In this document: piece by piece, positions 33,414-42,408 of the stretch | Layout of the letters: each line of letters begins with the position of its first letter | How positions within the stretch are numbered: position 1 is the first letter of the stretch | Assembly (NCBI RefSeq): GCF_900637205.1 | Contig: NZ_LR134355.1 | Location: forward strand, 4,526,001-4,590,000 | Direction of reading: 5' to 3' | DNA: 64,000 nt | DNA from: Mycolicibacterium chitae | GTDB lineage: Bacteria > Actinomycetota > Actinomycetes > Mycobacteriales > Mycobacteriaceae | The notes under the pieces: model-generated | The model's database searches: none | Told to the model about the DNA's origin: nothing | The model's input: the letters and a program-made list of their open reading frames with translations, nothing else | Position numbers and translations under genes: made by a program

Positions 33414-33899
33414 CTACTGCCCCAGCTTGCGGAATGCGCTGCGGTGAAACACGATCGGCGCGACGTCGTCGTGCACCGTGATCGCGCTGACCCGCAGTAA
33501 CACAATGATGTGATCGCCGGCGGGCACCAGTTGTTCGATGGTGCTCTCCAACCACACGCTGGTCCCGTGGATGAACACGGCACCACCGTCGGTGGACTTG
33601 GTCTCCAGACCGGCGAAGCGATCCCCGGTCTTGGCGGCCAAAGTCTTGGCGGCCTGATCGTGCGCCTCGCCCAGGACGCTGATGCCCAGCACGGGGCGGT
33701 CGGCCAGCTTGGGCCAGGTGGTCGACGAGTTCTGCACGCAGAACGACACCAGCGGTGGATCCAGCGAGACCGGCACGAAAGTACTGGCCGCCAACCCGAC
33801 GCGGGTGCCGTCGACCTCGGCGGCGATGGCGATGACGCCGGTGGGAAAGTGTCCGAAGGCCTCGCGCAGTGCGGTGGGGCTCAAATCTGTGCTGCTCAT
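33414..33899 (-). CDS. Flavin reductase-like protein (Rv0245 homologue)
   Basis: This is a 161-residue protein of the flavin reductase / FMN-binding split-barrel family: LREAFGHFPTGVIAIAAEVDG, VGLAASTFVPVSLDPPLVSFCV and GHDQ-type HDQAAKTLAAKTGDRFAG. The start at ATG 33899 (MSSTDLSPT) is preferred to an upstream extension. It matches Rv0245 and probably supplies reduced FMN/FAD to an oxygenase or binds flavin. Its divergent neighbour is the GAP-like gene, which opens the TPP locus. Confidence 0.8.
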   Translation of the reverse strand: MSSTDLSPTALREAFGHFPTGVIAIAAEVDGTRVGLAASTFVPVSLDPPLVSFCVQNSSTTWPKLADRPVLGISVLGEAHDQAAKTLAAKTGDRFAGLETKSTDGGAVFIHGTSVWLESTIEQLVPAGDHIIVLLRVSAITVHDDVAPIVFHRSAFRKLGQ

Positions 33900-33971
33900 A
33901 GCGATCCCATCTTCACACGTCACTGTGTCGGGGGCCACCGAGGGGGTCTGAAACGGTAACGTGACGCCATC

Positions 33972-34655
33972 ATGTGGTTTCCGCTTCTGGCGATGGCCGT
34001 TGCCGTCAGCCTGGAGCCGTTCCGGATCGGGATGACCGTCCTGATGATCAACCGGCCCCGGCCGGGCCTACAGCTGCTGACGTTCCTGGCCGGGGGCTTC
34101 GCCATGGGCATCACGGTGGGCCTGATCGTGCTGTTCGTGCTGCGGCCCGCGCTGGGCTCCGCGCAGTTCACGCTGCCGCGCGTGCAACTGGTGGTCGGGG
34201 CCGTGGTGCTGGCCAACGCGGCGCTGGTGGCCGCCAGCGTACTGGCCCGCCGCGGCCACCGAGAATCGCCCGCCTCGCGGGGCCGGTTGCGTCGCGCACT
34301 GGATCCGGTCGCGGTGCGCGCCCGGGCGCTGGTGCAGGGCGGCTCGCTGTGGACGGCCGGCATCGCGGGCCTGGGCATCGCGCTGCCGTCCATCGACTAC
34401 GTCGCGGCGCTGACGCTGATCGTGGCCTCGGGGGCGGCGGCCGCCACGCAGGTCGGCGCGCTGATGCTGTTCAACGTGGTGGCGTTCACGCTCGTGGAGA
34501 TACCGCTGCTGTGCTACGTCGTCGCCCCCGAGCGCACCCGCGCGACGTTGGCGACGCTGTACGACTGGGTGCGCTCGCGCGGCCGCCTCGGCGTTGCGGC
34601 CCTGCTGGCCGTCGCCGGCGTCCTGCTGCTCGGGGTCGGCTACGCCGGCCTGTGA
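33972..34655 (+). CDS. GAP/SfLAP-family membrane protein of the TPP locus
   Basis: This is a 227-residue membrane protein with about six segments. It resembles the GPL-addressing protein / sulfolipid-addressing protein family (SfLAP, PF11139-type): LEPFRIGMTVLMINRPRP, FLAGGFAMGITVGLIVL, IALPSIDYVAALTLIVASG. Family members help transport of glycolipids across the mycobacterial envelope. In M. smegmatis a gap-like gene also lies next to the trehalose polyphleate genes (from memory). It is convergent with the PE gene. Confidence 0.75.
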   Translation: MWFPLLAMAVAVSLEPFRIGMTVLMINRPRPGLQLLTFLAGGFAMGITVGLIVLFVLRPALGSAQFTLPRVQLVVGAVVLANAALVAASVLARRGHRESPASRGRLRRALDPVAVRARALVQGGSLWTAGIAGLGIALPSIDYVAALTLIVASGAAAATQVGALMLFNVVAFTLVEIPLLCYVVAPERTRATLATLYDWVRSRGRLGVAALLAVAGVLLLGVGYAGL

Positions 34656-34683
34656 GCCGGTCTGTGAGCCGGCTTGCGAGGGG

Positions 34684-35835
34684 TCAGGACCCGCCGCCGA
34701 GGACGGGCTGATTGTTCAGCATGTACTGCAGCCCTGACAGCAACTGCGACACCGGGTCGCCGGCGCCGCCGAACGCGGCCTGCGTGGCCGGGGCGGTGAC
34801 CTCCGCCGGGTCGTAGCCGTTGATCGGGTCCACCGTGATGGGCGCGGTCAGCGGGTCGTCGTGCCGCGAGTAGCCGGCATCCACGTAGGGCTTGAGCACG
34901 CGGTCGAGTTCGATCAGCGTCTCCTGCGGCACGCCGAGGTACTTGAACGGCAGCACCAGCGGCAGATGTTCCTCGGGGATCAGGTACGTCGTGGTCTTCG
35001 CGCCGCGGGAGTTGACGGTGGTGCGGATGTTCTGCGGCGGCACCATGCTCGGGTCGGTGAACGCGACCGCGGTGTGCCCGGTGGCCAGCCCGACGATGGC
35101 GTTGGCCACCGAGATCCAGTTGTCCGGCCGGTCCGGCCAGTCGGCGATGCTGTCGTAGGCGGAGACGAATTTGTAAGTGTCGTACTGGCTTTCCACCGGC
35201 GGCGGGATGCGGTAGTCCAGCGACGGGACGACGGCGCCGACCGGGAACATCTGGGTCAGGAAGCTCTCGCCGAAGGCGTGCTTGCCGACGGGGTTGCCAT
35301 AGGTGGCAAAGCTCAGCTGATCCGGCGGCGGCGCGGCCGGGTCGTAGGCCAGCCGGGCCTGCGTTTCATCGAGCACCGACGCACCCTCGGACAGGCCGAT
35401 CGCCGTTCCCGGGCCGCCTCGCTTGATGGCCTCGATCAGGTTGGGCGCGCCGACGTCGATGGACTCGCCGTAGCTGGGGCCGTCGAGGCCGAGGCCAGGC
35501 ATGATGCGCTCCCCCAAGGCGCCGATGCCCGGGAACAACCGCTCGAGGGTGTGGCCCTGAACCTGTCCGGCCGGGTAGTCGACGATCTCGCGGTCCAGCC
35601 CGGGGAACCAGTCCGCGCCCGTGCGCATGATGTATTCGTCGTACGGGATGCCCAGCACGTGCGCGCCGCCCAGCGCGTAGCCGCGCCCGGGGGTGCCCAG
35701 CTGCGGGGTCGGCTCGGCCGCGGCGCCGCTGCCGGCGTCGGTGCCGGCGTCATCGGCGGCCGCCACACCGAGACCCAAATAGCCTGCGGCGCCGAGGGTT
35801 GTCATCGCGGTGCCGAATGCGAGTAGTCGTCTCAT
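34684..35835 (-). CDS. PE-PPE-domain exported acyltransferase of TPP synthesis ('PE')
   Basis: This 383-residue protein has a signal peptide (LLAFGTAMTTLGAAGYLGLG) and a serine-hydrolase domain of the PE-PPE type: GTAIGLSEGASVL with Ser149 in GLSEG, then VPSLDYRIP and the large C-terminal LIPEEHLPLVLPFKYLG. In M. smegmatis the equivalent gene transfers polyphleoyl chains onto a trehalose precursor outside the membrane, the last TPP step. It is the terminal gene of the papA3-mmpL10-fadD23-PE operon, 59 bases after fadD23. No PE/PPE N-terminal domain proper is present. Confidence 0.8.
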   Translation of the reverse strand: MRRLLAFGTAMTTLGAAGYLGLGVAAADDAGTDAGSGAAAEPTPQLGTPGRGYALGGAHVLGIPYDEYIMRTGADWFPGLDREIVDYPAGQVQGHTLERLFPGIGALGERIMPGLGLDGPSYGESIDVGAPNLIEAIKRGGPGTAIGLSEGASVLDETQARLAYDPAAPPPDQLSFATYGNPVGKHAFGESFLTQMFPVGAVVPSLDYRIPPPVESQYDTYKFVSAYDSIADWPDRPDNWISVANAIVGLATGHTAVAFTDPSMVPPQNIRTTVNSRGAKTTTYLIPEEHLPLVLPFKYLGVPQETLIELDRVLKPYVDAGYSRHDDPLTAPITVDPINGYDPAEVTAPATQAAFGGAGDPVSQLLSGLQYMLNNQPVLGGGS

Positions 35836-35894
35836 GCCCTCTCACGCCCCACAATCACACTCGTCGGCAACACTGCAGCGAACCTTACTCTGCA

Positions 35895-37685
35895 TCACCC
35901 ATCCCATCGGTCGAACTCCCGCCGCCGGTACAGCTCGACGCAGGCCGCACGGCGGATCTTGCCGCTGGTGGTGGTGGGGATCGATCCCGCCGGCACCGGC
36001 ACCAGATCCGCGACGCTCAGGCCGTGCGCGTTGGCGATCACGGCGGTGACCTCACTCCTGATCGCGTCGAGGTCGTCGGGTTTCTTGAGTTCGACGACGG
36101 CAACGAGTTCCTCGGTCCCCTGCACCGGCACCGAGATCGCCGCGACCCGCCCCGCGACGAGGGTCTGGACCGTGGTCTCGATGTCCTCGGGGTAGTAGTT
36201 GCGGCCCCGGATGATCAGCACGTCCTTGATGCGCCCGACGATGAACAGCCCGCCCGCGTGGACGAAGCCGAGATCGCCGGTGCGCAGCCACGGACCGGCG
36301 GCGGTCCCCGGCGACGGGTCCGACAGGGTCGCGCCGAAACCGCTCTGTTCGGCGGGCGGCTTGCGCCAGTAGCCGTCGGCGACGTTCTCGCCGTGCACCC
36401 AGATCTCGCCCACCTGATCCGCCAGGCATTCCTGTCCGGTGTCGCCGTCGACGATGCGCAGCGACGGCGATTCCGGCACGTCGTAGCGGACCAGCTTGGT
36501 GACCGTCCCCGCCGCCGCGCCGCGCCCCGGCGGGCAAGGCCGCACCCGCCCGGCCCCGAGTTCGGCGGAATCGAAATGCGCCGCCGGCGCGTTCTCGTCC
36601 CAGATGCTCGCCGCGACGAAGACCGTGGCCTCGGCCAGCCCGTAGGACGGGCGCATCATGTGGTCGGCGAAGTTGAAGTGCGCGAACCGGTCGACGAAGC
36701 GGTGCAGGGTCGCCGGCTCGACCCGCTCGGCGCCGCTGATGATGCCCAGCACACCACCGAGATCCAGGCCGGCCAGGTCGTCGTCACTGGTCTTGCGGGC
36801 CGCCAGGTCGAACGCGAAGTTCGGTGCCGACGACCACGCGCGCGGGTTCTGGGCCAACGCCCGCACCCAGCGCGCGGGGCGCTCCAGGAACGCGACCGGG
36901 CTCATCAGCTCGGCGCGGTGCCCGCACAGGATGGGCGCGCAGACCCCCAGCACCAGGCCCATGTCGTGGTAGAAGGGCAGCCACGACACCAGCGTGGTCT
37001 CGGCGGGCAGCGGGGTGCCGGCGAAGAAGCTGCGCATCAACTGATCGAAGTTCACCGTGAGGTTGCGGTGCGAGACCATGACCCCGGTCGGGACGCGGGT
37101 GGACCCGGAGCTGTACTGCAGGTAGGCCAGGCTGGGCAGCTCGGCCGGTTCGGCGGCGCTGTCGGCGGCGCTGTCGGCGGCGTCGAGGTCCAGGGCGTCG
37201 ATCTCGACGACCGTCGGCGGGTGGGCCGATCCGGCGCTGTCGACGAAATCGCGGACGTCGGCGACGACCGCCGAGGTGGTCAGGACGACGGCGGGTTCGG
37301 TGTCGGCCAGGACCGCGGCCACCCGGTCGTGCCCCGAACCGCGGTGCGGCAGCGGCAGCGGCACCGCGACCAGCCCGGCCTGCATCGACCCCAGGAACGC
37401 CAGGATGTAGTCGAGGCCCTGCGGCGCCAGGATCAGCGCGCGGTCCCCGGTGCCGCCGTGCCGGCGCAGTTCGGCCGCCACGGCGCGGGTCCGGCGGGCC
37501 AGTTGCGACCAGGTGAGGCTGTGCCGGACACCGTCCGGGTCGCGCTCGTAGTCGGTGAAGGTGAACCCGATGTCGTCGGGGCGCAGGCTGGCCCGACCGT
37601 GCAGGATCGACAGGATCGAGGGGGTTCCCGTCGTGGTGGATGCGGTCGTGAGCTGAGTCAGCGTGCTGCCCTGGCGAGGTGTCAT
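35895..37685 (-). CDS. fadD23: FAAL-type fatty acyl-AMP ligase of TPP locus (FadD23-like)
   Basis: This is a 596-residue adenylation enzyme. The AMP motif YLQYSSGSTRVPTGVM is followed by MVSHRNL. RPSYGLAEATVF and WLRTGDLGFVHAG are core motifs, as in mycobacterial FAALs. It activates a fatty acid as acyl-AMP and loads it onto the neighbouring PKS. ATG 37685 overlaps the mmpL stop (ATGA). An upstream in-frame extension exists but would run over mmpL, so it is rejected. Confidence 0.85.
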   Translation of the reverse strand: MTPRQGSTLTQLTTASTTTGTPSILSILHGRASLRPDDIGFTFTDYERDPDGVRHSLTWSQLARRTRAVAAELRRHGGTGDRALILAPQGLDYILAFLGSMQAGLVAVPLPLPHRGSGHDRVAAVLADTEPAVVLTTSAVVADVRDFVDSAGSAHPPTVVEIDALDLDAADSAADSAAEPAELPSLAYLQYSSGSTRVPTGVMVSHRNLTVNFDQLMRSFFAGTPLPAETTLVSWLPFYHDMGLVLGVCAPILCGHRAELMSPVAFLERPARWVRALAQNPRAWSSAPNFAFDLAARKTSDDDLAGLDLGGVLGIISGAERVEPATLHRFVDRFAHFNFADHMMRPSYGLAEATVFVAASIWDENAPAAHFDSAELGAGRVRPCPPGRGAAAGTVTKLVRYDVPESPSLRIVDGDTGQECLADQVGEIWVHGENVADGYWRKPPAEQSGFGATLSDPSPGTAAGPWLRTGDLGFVHAGGLFIVGRIKDVLIIRGRNYYPEDIETTVQTLVAGRVAAISVPVQGTEELVAVVELKKPDDLDAIRSEVTAVIANAHGLSVADLVPVPAGSIPTTTSGKIRRAACVELYRRREFDRWDG

Positions 37686-40600
37686 CCGCTCTCCTGACCA
37701 ATGTCGGCCGGTTCCGGCGCCCTCGCCGGCGCCGGCCCGATCTTGCCGGGCCACCAGTTGGCCCGGCCCACCAGCGTCGCGATGGCGGGCACGGTGATGG
37801 TGCGTACCACGAAGGTATCCAACAGGATTCCGACGCCGATCACGAAGCCGCCCTGCACGACGATGCCGATGCTGGAGAACAGCAGACCGGCCATCGAGGC
37901 CGCGAAGATCAGGCCGGCCGCGGTGATCACCCCGCCGGTGGAGCCCAGCGTGCGGATGACGCCGTAACGCACGCTGTGCGGGGATTCGTCGCGCATGCGG
38001 GACACGAACAGCATGTTGTAGTCCGCGCCGACGGCGACAAGGACCACGAACGCCAATGGCGCCACGCTCCAATGCAATTGCTGACCGAGTATGACCTGGA
38101 ACAGCAGCACGCCGATGCCGATGGCGGCGAAGAACGACAACACCACCGAGCCGACCAGATACCACGGGGCGATCAGCGACCGCAGCAGCAACATCAGAAC
38201 CAGCAGCACGACGATCAGCGTGACGATGATGATGAACCGGATGTCGCGTTCGTAGTAGTCCCGGGTGTCGCGCAGCGCGGCCGGGAAGCCGCCCATCGAG
38301 ATCGACGCGTCGGCCAGGGTGGTGTTCGGTTGGGCGCCGCGGGCGATGTCGTTGATGGTGTTGACCTGGTCCATGGCCGCCGGGCTGAACGGGTTGAGCT
38401 CGGTCTGCACCAGGTAGCGCACCGAGTGCCCGTCCGGGGAGATGAACGCCTGGGCGGCCAGCTGGAATTCCTTGGCCTGCAGCACCTCGGCCGGAATGTT
38501 GAAGCCCGCCATCGAGGAGGCCGCCGCGTCCTGGCGCATGGTCAACAGGAACGTCGAGGCCTGGCTGAGCCCGCCGGCCATCACCTTGATCTGCTCGACG
38601 AGTTCGTCGACTCCCCCGGCCACCTGCCGGCTGCCCTTCGCCAGCTCGTCGGCGCCCTGCCGGATCTCGCCCAGGCCCGACTGCGCGCCGCCGGGGCTGT
38701 CCAGCCCCAACGCGTGGGTGGCCTTGACGAGGTCGTTGAGCGCGCGGTTGAGCTTGGTCACCGTCGCGTTGAGGCTCTCGCGGTCCTCGAAACCCTCGAG
38801 GTCGCCGGCCAGCTTGTTGATCCGGTCCAGTCGGCCGTCGTCCTGCGCCTCCGCGAGGCGCTGGAACTGCAGGCGGGTGTCGCGGCAGGACGGGTTCGCG
38901 TCGCACACCGCATTGCCCTGCAGCGCCTGCAGGACCGGGCCGATCCAGCCGAACATGTTCTTGACATTGGCGAAGTTCACGCCCATCGAGTTGCCGAGTT
39001 CGTTGACGGCCTGCACCAGCTCGGCGGCGGTCTCGACATCGCGCACCAGCTTGTCGCCGCCGTATTCGGTGCGCACCGACGAGAACGCGTCGAGCAGCGT
39101 CTGGAGGCTGGGCGCGATGGCGTTGACCTGCGCGCGCACCTCGCCGAGGGTGTCGGCCAGCGTGTTGGCGCCGGTCGCCAGCTCGGTGAGGTCGTCACCT
39201 CGCTCGCCGATCATGGCGGTTCCCTCGGCCAGCCGCGCACCGACGATGCCGGCCTGGAAGGTGGCCCGGAACTCCGGGGGCACCTCGCCCAACGGCCGGG
39301 TCACGCCGCTGACCAGCGCGATGTCGGGCAGCTGCGCAATCCGCGACGCCATCTGCTCGAGGTCGGCCAGCGCCTGCGGGGTGCGCAGATCGCGCTCGGA
39401 CTGCACCAGCAGGTACTGCGGGATGGACTGGCTGATCGGGAAGTGCCGTTCCAGCGCGGCGTAACCGATCGAACTCGGCGCCGACGCGGCGACGGCCTTG
39501 CGGTCGTCGTAGTTGAACTCCGCCCCGACCGCGAGGCCGGCCAGCAGCACCAGCACCAGGATGCTGCCGACCAGGTGCGCCACCGGCCGGCGCACGATCC
39601 GGATGCCGGAGCGCCGCCAGAACCGGGCGGTCAGTTCGCGCCGCGGGCTGACCCAGCCGCGCGGCCCGGCCAGCACCAGGATGGCCGGCAGCAGGGTCAT
39701 CCCGGCCAGGTACGCGACGCCGATCCCGATGGCCGCCGAGACGCCGATGGTCCGGAACACCCCCATCTGGGCGAAGTTCATCACCAGGAACGTGATGCCC
39801 ACGGTGGCCGCCGAGGCGGTGATGACCTTGCCGATCGAGACCATCGCCGACCGGACCGCCTGGTCGTAGTCCGCGCCGCGGCGCAGATAGTCGTGGTAGC
39901 GGCTGATCATGAACACCGCGTAGTCGGTCCCGGCACCGGCCAGGATCGCGCTGAGGAACACGATGGACTGGTTCGAGACGCCCGCCCCGGTCAGATACGA
40001 ATAACCGGCCACCAACCCCTGGGCGATCATCACCGACGCCCCGATGGTCACCAACGGCAGCATCATCGTCCGCGGGTTGCGGTACACCAGCAGCAGCACG
40101 CCGAGCACCAGGACCGCGATCGCGATCTCGATGGGCAACCGGTCCTGCTCGCCGGCCACCGTGAGGTCGGCGACGGTGGCCGCGGGCCCGGTGACGTACA
40201 CCTCCAGCGGGCCCTCGTGGTTGTCGCCGAGGGCGGCCTGATCCCCGACGGTGTCGGTGACGATCTCGTTGACCCGGTTGAACGCCTCGAAGGCCCGCGG
40301 GGTGCCCAGTTCGCCCTCGAGGCTCACCGGCAGCACCCAGGTGGTCTTGTCCTCGCTGGTCAGGAACTGTCGCAGCTGCGGTGTGCCGAGGAAATCCTGC
40401 ACCGAGACGACATCGGAATCGCTGGCGCGCAGCGCGTCGACCACCGTGCGGTAGGTGGTCTCGTCGTCGGGCCGCAGTCCGTCCTCGTTGATGAACGCCA
40501 CCACCAGCAGGTTGTCCGACCCGGACTCCTGGAACGCCTCGGCCATGTTCCGGGCCGTGACGCTGGACGGCGCGTCGGCGGGCAGGATGACCAGCGGGTT

Positions 40601-40717
40601 GCGCTCGGCCATGACGTTCAGCGACGGGAACGACAGCGGCAGGGCGATCGCCATCGCGACCCAGACGCCGATGACCACCCAGGGCCATCGCGCCACAAAA
40701 TCAGCTAGCCGTCGCAT
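37682..40717 (-). CDS. mmpL10: MmpL-type lipid exporter of TPP locus (MmpL10-like)
   Basis: This is a 1011-residue RND/MmpL transporter with about 12 segments and two large periplasmic loops. Landmarks are AGAGTDYAVFMISRYHDYL (first half), VGADYNMLFVSRMRDESP (second half) and proton-relay DY pairs. The loop is rich in helices (CRDTRLQFQRLAEAQDDGRLD). MmpL10 exports the trehalose lipid precursor for TPP. It overlaps fadD23 and lies 27 bases after papA3, so it is part of a tight operon. Confidence 0.9.
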   Translation of the reverse strand: MRRLADFVARWPWVVIGVWVAMAIALPLSFPSLNVMAERNPLVILPADAPSSVTARNMAEAFQESGSDNLLVVAFINEDGLRPDDETTYRTVVDALRASDSDVVSVQDFLGTPQLRQFLTSEDKTTWVLPVSLEGELGTPRAFEAFNRVNEIVTDTVGDQAALGDNHEGPLEVYVTGPAATVADLTVAGEQDRLPIEIAIAVLVLGVLLLVYRNPRTMMLPLVTIGASVMIAQGLVAGYSYLTGAGVSNQSIVFLSAILAGAGTDYAVFMISRYHDYLRRGADYDQAVRSAMVSIGKVITASAATVGITFLVMNFAQMGVFRTIGVSAAIGIGVAYLAGMTLLPAILVLAGPRGWVSPRRELTARFWRRSGIRIVRRPVAHLVGSILVLVLLAGLAVGAEFNYDDRKAVAASAPSSIGYAALERHFPISQSIPQYLLVQSERDLRTPQALADLEQMASRIAQLPDIALVSGVTRPLGEVPPEFRATFQAGIVGARLAEGTAMIGERGDDLTELATGANTLADTLGEVRAQVNAIAPSLQTLLDAFSSVRTEYGGDKLVRDVETAAELVQAVNELGNSMGVNFANVKNMFGWIGPVLQALQGNAVCDANPSCRDTRLQFQRLAEAQDDGRLDRINKLAGDLEGFEDRESLNATVTKLNRALNDLVKATHALGLDSPGGAQSGLGEIRQGADELAKGSRQVAGGVDELVEQIKVMAGGLSQASTFLLTMRQDAAASSMAGFNIPAEVLQAKEFQLAAQAFISPDGHSVRYLVQTELNPFSPAAMDQVNTINDIARGAQPNTTLADASISMGGFPAALRDTRDYYERDIRFIIIVTLIVVLLVLMLLLRSLIAPWYLVGSVVLSFFAAIGIGVLLFQVILGQQLHWSVAPLAFVVLVAVGADYNMLFVSRMRDESPHSVRYGVIRTLGSTGGVITAAGLIFAASMAGLLFSSIGIVVQGGFVIGVGILLDTFVVRTITVPAIATLVGRANWWPGKIGPAPARAPEPADIGQESG

Positions 40718-40744
40718 ATCGCACTCACCCCTGCCCGCGTCACG

Positions 40745-42166
40745 CTATGCGACGCGCCCCCAGTTCCCGCTGTCGGCGACCAACGCGGCCACCGACCGCA
40801 TGGCCGCCAAGTAGCGGGCCACCGATTTCCGCGCAACCGGATTGTCGGGGTGCATGATGGCCATTGCCGTGCCCTCGCCGTAGCGGAATATGTAAATGGT
40901 CAGCTGATACGAGAAACGGCCATCCGGATAGATGCCGATGTTGTTCGCCAGGCCCATATCGGCGGCGGCCAGAACGGCATTCAGCGGGGCGGCGCCGCCG
41001 TGGAAGAAATTCGACACCGGGAAATTCGGCTGCGGCCACTTCAGCCACGGCGCCAACTCCAGCACCCGGTAGTAGGGCACCTTCGCCATGTTCAGATTCG
41101 AATCGAAGGACTCCTGCGCGGACCACGCGGCCTCGCCGAAGGACGCCGCACCGATCGGGACGGTGACGGGGATCAACCCGGTGAACCAGCCCTGCGTCAT
41201 GAAGTTGTCGGTGGCGTTGCGGGAATCCCGGGGGGTCAGGCCGTAGTAGGTCAGGGTGCCGGTCAGTTCGTGCTCCACTTGGGCCAGGCAGGCGAACAGA
41301 CCGCCCACGAAGCGCGCCCCGGCCGACCCGCACGCGGCGTCGAACCGTTCGGTTTGCGCGGGGTCCAACAGGAACTCGGTGGTCATATCGCTGCGGGTGG
41401 CCTCCTGCGGATTCCCCAGCGGCAGCGGGAATTCCGGAAAACCGCCATTGTTGTTCTCGGCGAATTCGATCCAGGCCCGGACCTCGGGGGTATCCACCGT
41501 CAGTTCCGCATTGCGTTCGCGTTCGGTAATGCAGAACTCGTCGAAGCTGCCCGCCTCCGGCAGTGTCAGCGCCGTGCCCGTCCCGCTCAGCGCCGAATAC
41601 ATTCCGTTTGCTTCCAGCATTGTCGTACCGATCAGCGTCGCGTCTCCGTGCACGTGATCCATGGCGGCGAAAAACGTGAAATTGTCCTCGTTTTGAATGA
41701 TTCCGAAGGTGAAGCAGCCCCACTCCAACGGGCTCGGAATGGCCACCACGTGCGCCAGAATCTCGTCGATGCTCAGCGCGCCGTGATCGACCGGGACGAA
41801 CTCGATGTCGTCCGGGTCCGGCAGGGCGCGGCGGGTGAACCCACCGTCGTCCGCGCGCTCGAACCAGCTGCGGAAGGTGTCGTGTCGGCGCAGGTAGGCG
41901 TTCACGGCGTGATCCATGGCCGCGATGTCGCAGTGCCCGGCCACTTCGCAGCTGGCGATGATCTGCCGGGAGAAGTTCAGGCCCGCGTCGGTCCGCTCGC
42001 AGTAGTTGCGCAGATGCTGCCCCTGCATGTAGCTGACCGGTACCGCACTGATCGGCGCCTGTCGTGCCTTTTCGGCCGACTCGGCCGTGGGGTGCCACGA
42101 GGTGACCGAACCGGGTTTGAGCGCCCACTCATCAAGCGGCCCAACCGTTATCTTGCCAATGCGCAA
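40745..42166 (-). CDS. papA3: PapA-type acyltransferase of TPP locus (PapA3-like)
   Basis: This is a 473-residue condensation-like acyltransferase with catalytic HxxxD at H171-D175 (MDHVHGDATLIG). The C-terminal half has NNIGIYPDGRFSYQLTIYIF, as in mycobacterial PapA proteins. PapA3 esterifies trehalose with the fatty and polyunsaturated acids of DAT/TPP precursors. It is the first gene of the minus-strand TPP operon and divergent from pks. No membrane segment is present. Confidence 0.85.
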   Translation of the reverse strand: MRIGKITVGPLDEWALKPGSVTSWHPTAESAEKARQAPISAVPVSYMQGQHLRNYCERTDAGLNFSRQIIASCEVAGHCDIAAMDHAVNAYLRRHDTFRSWFERADDGGFTRRALPDPDDIEFVPVDHGALSIDEILAHVVAIPSPLEWGCFTFGIIQNEDNFTFFAAMDHVHGDATLIGTTMLEANGMYSALSGTGTALTLPEAGSFDEFCITERERNAELTVDTPEVRAWIEFAENNNGGFPEFPLPLGNPQEATRSDMTTEFLLDPAQTERFDAACGSAGARFVGGLFACLAQVEHELTGTLTYYGLTPRDSRNATDNFMTQGWFTGLIPVTVPIGAASFGEAAWSAQESFDSNLNMAKVPYYRVLELAPWLKWPQPNFPVSNFFHGGAAPLNAVLAAADMGLANNIGIYPDGRFSYQLTIYIFRYGEGTAMAIMHPDNPVARKSVARYLAAMRSVAALVADSGNWGRVA

Positions 42167-42209
42167 CGCTTGATTCCTCCAGAATCCCTGCTCAACTGAC
42201 CCTCGATCT

Positions 42210-42272
42210 GGTGTCAGCTGTCACCGGATCCTCGCAATTTTCATCGGGCCCGCGGCCCTGCGTCGCGGGCCC
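42210..42272. promoter_or_regulatory. Divergent papA3-pks control region
   Basis: The 242-base gap has a near-palindrome GGTGTCAGCTGTCACC (42210-42225; only the T pair at positions 5/12 mismatches), and a hairpin GGGCCCGCG/CGCGGGCCC (42246-42254, 42264-42272). A regulator site or RNA pause is possible. No known consensus was recognised. Confidence 0.35.
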
Positions 42273-42408
42273 CGCCCCGCGCCAAACGTAGCCGTATATG
42301 CCGGTGGAGAACAATGCCATAGTGTGCGTCGAGGAAGTTAGTTTCGCGCGCGACAAATCACCTGCGGGGGCAAGGTTTGACGACCGGCGCGGGGAGGGAC
42401 GACGAATC

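Noticed and set aside
42298..42408. Upstream extension of the PKS start
   Set aside because: The extra 37 residues have no KS homology and precede a better ATG with a GGAGG site.
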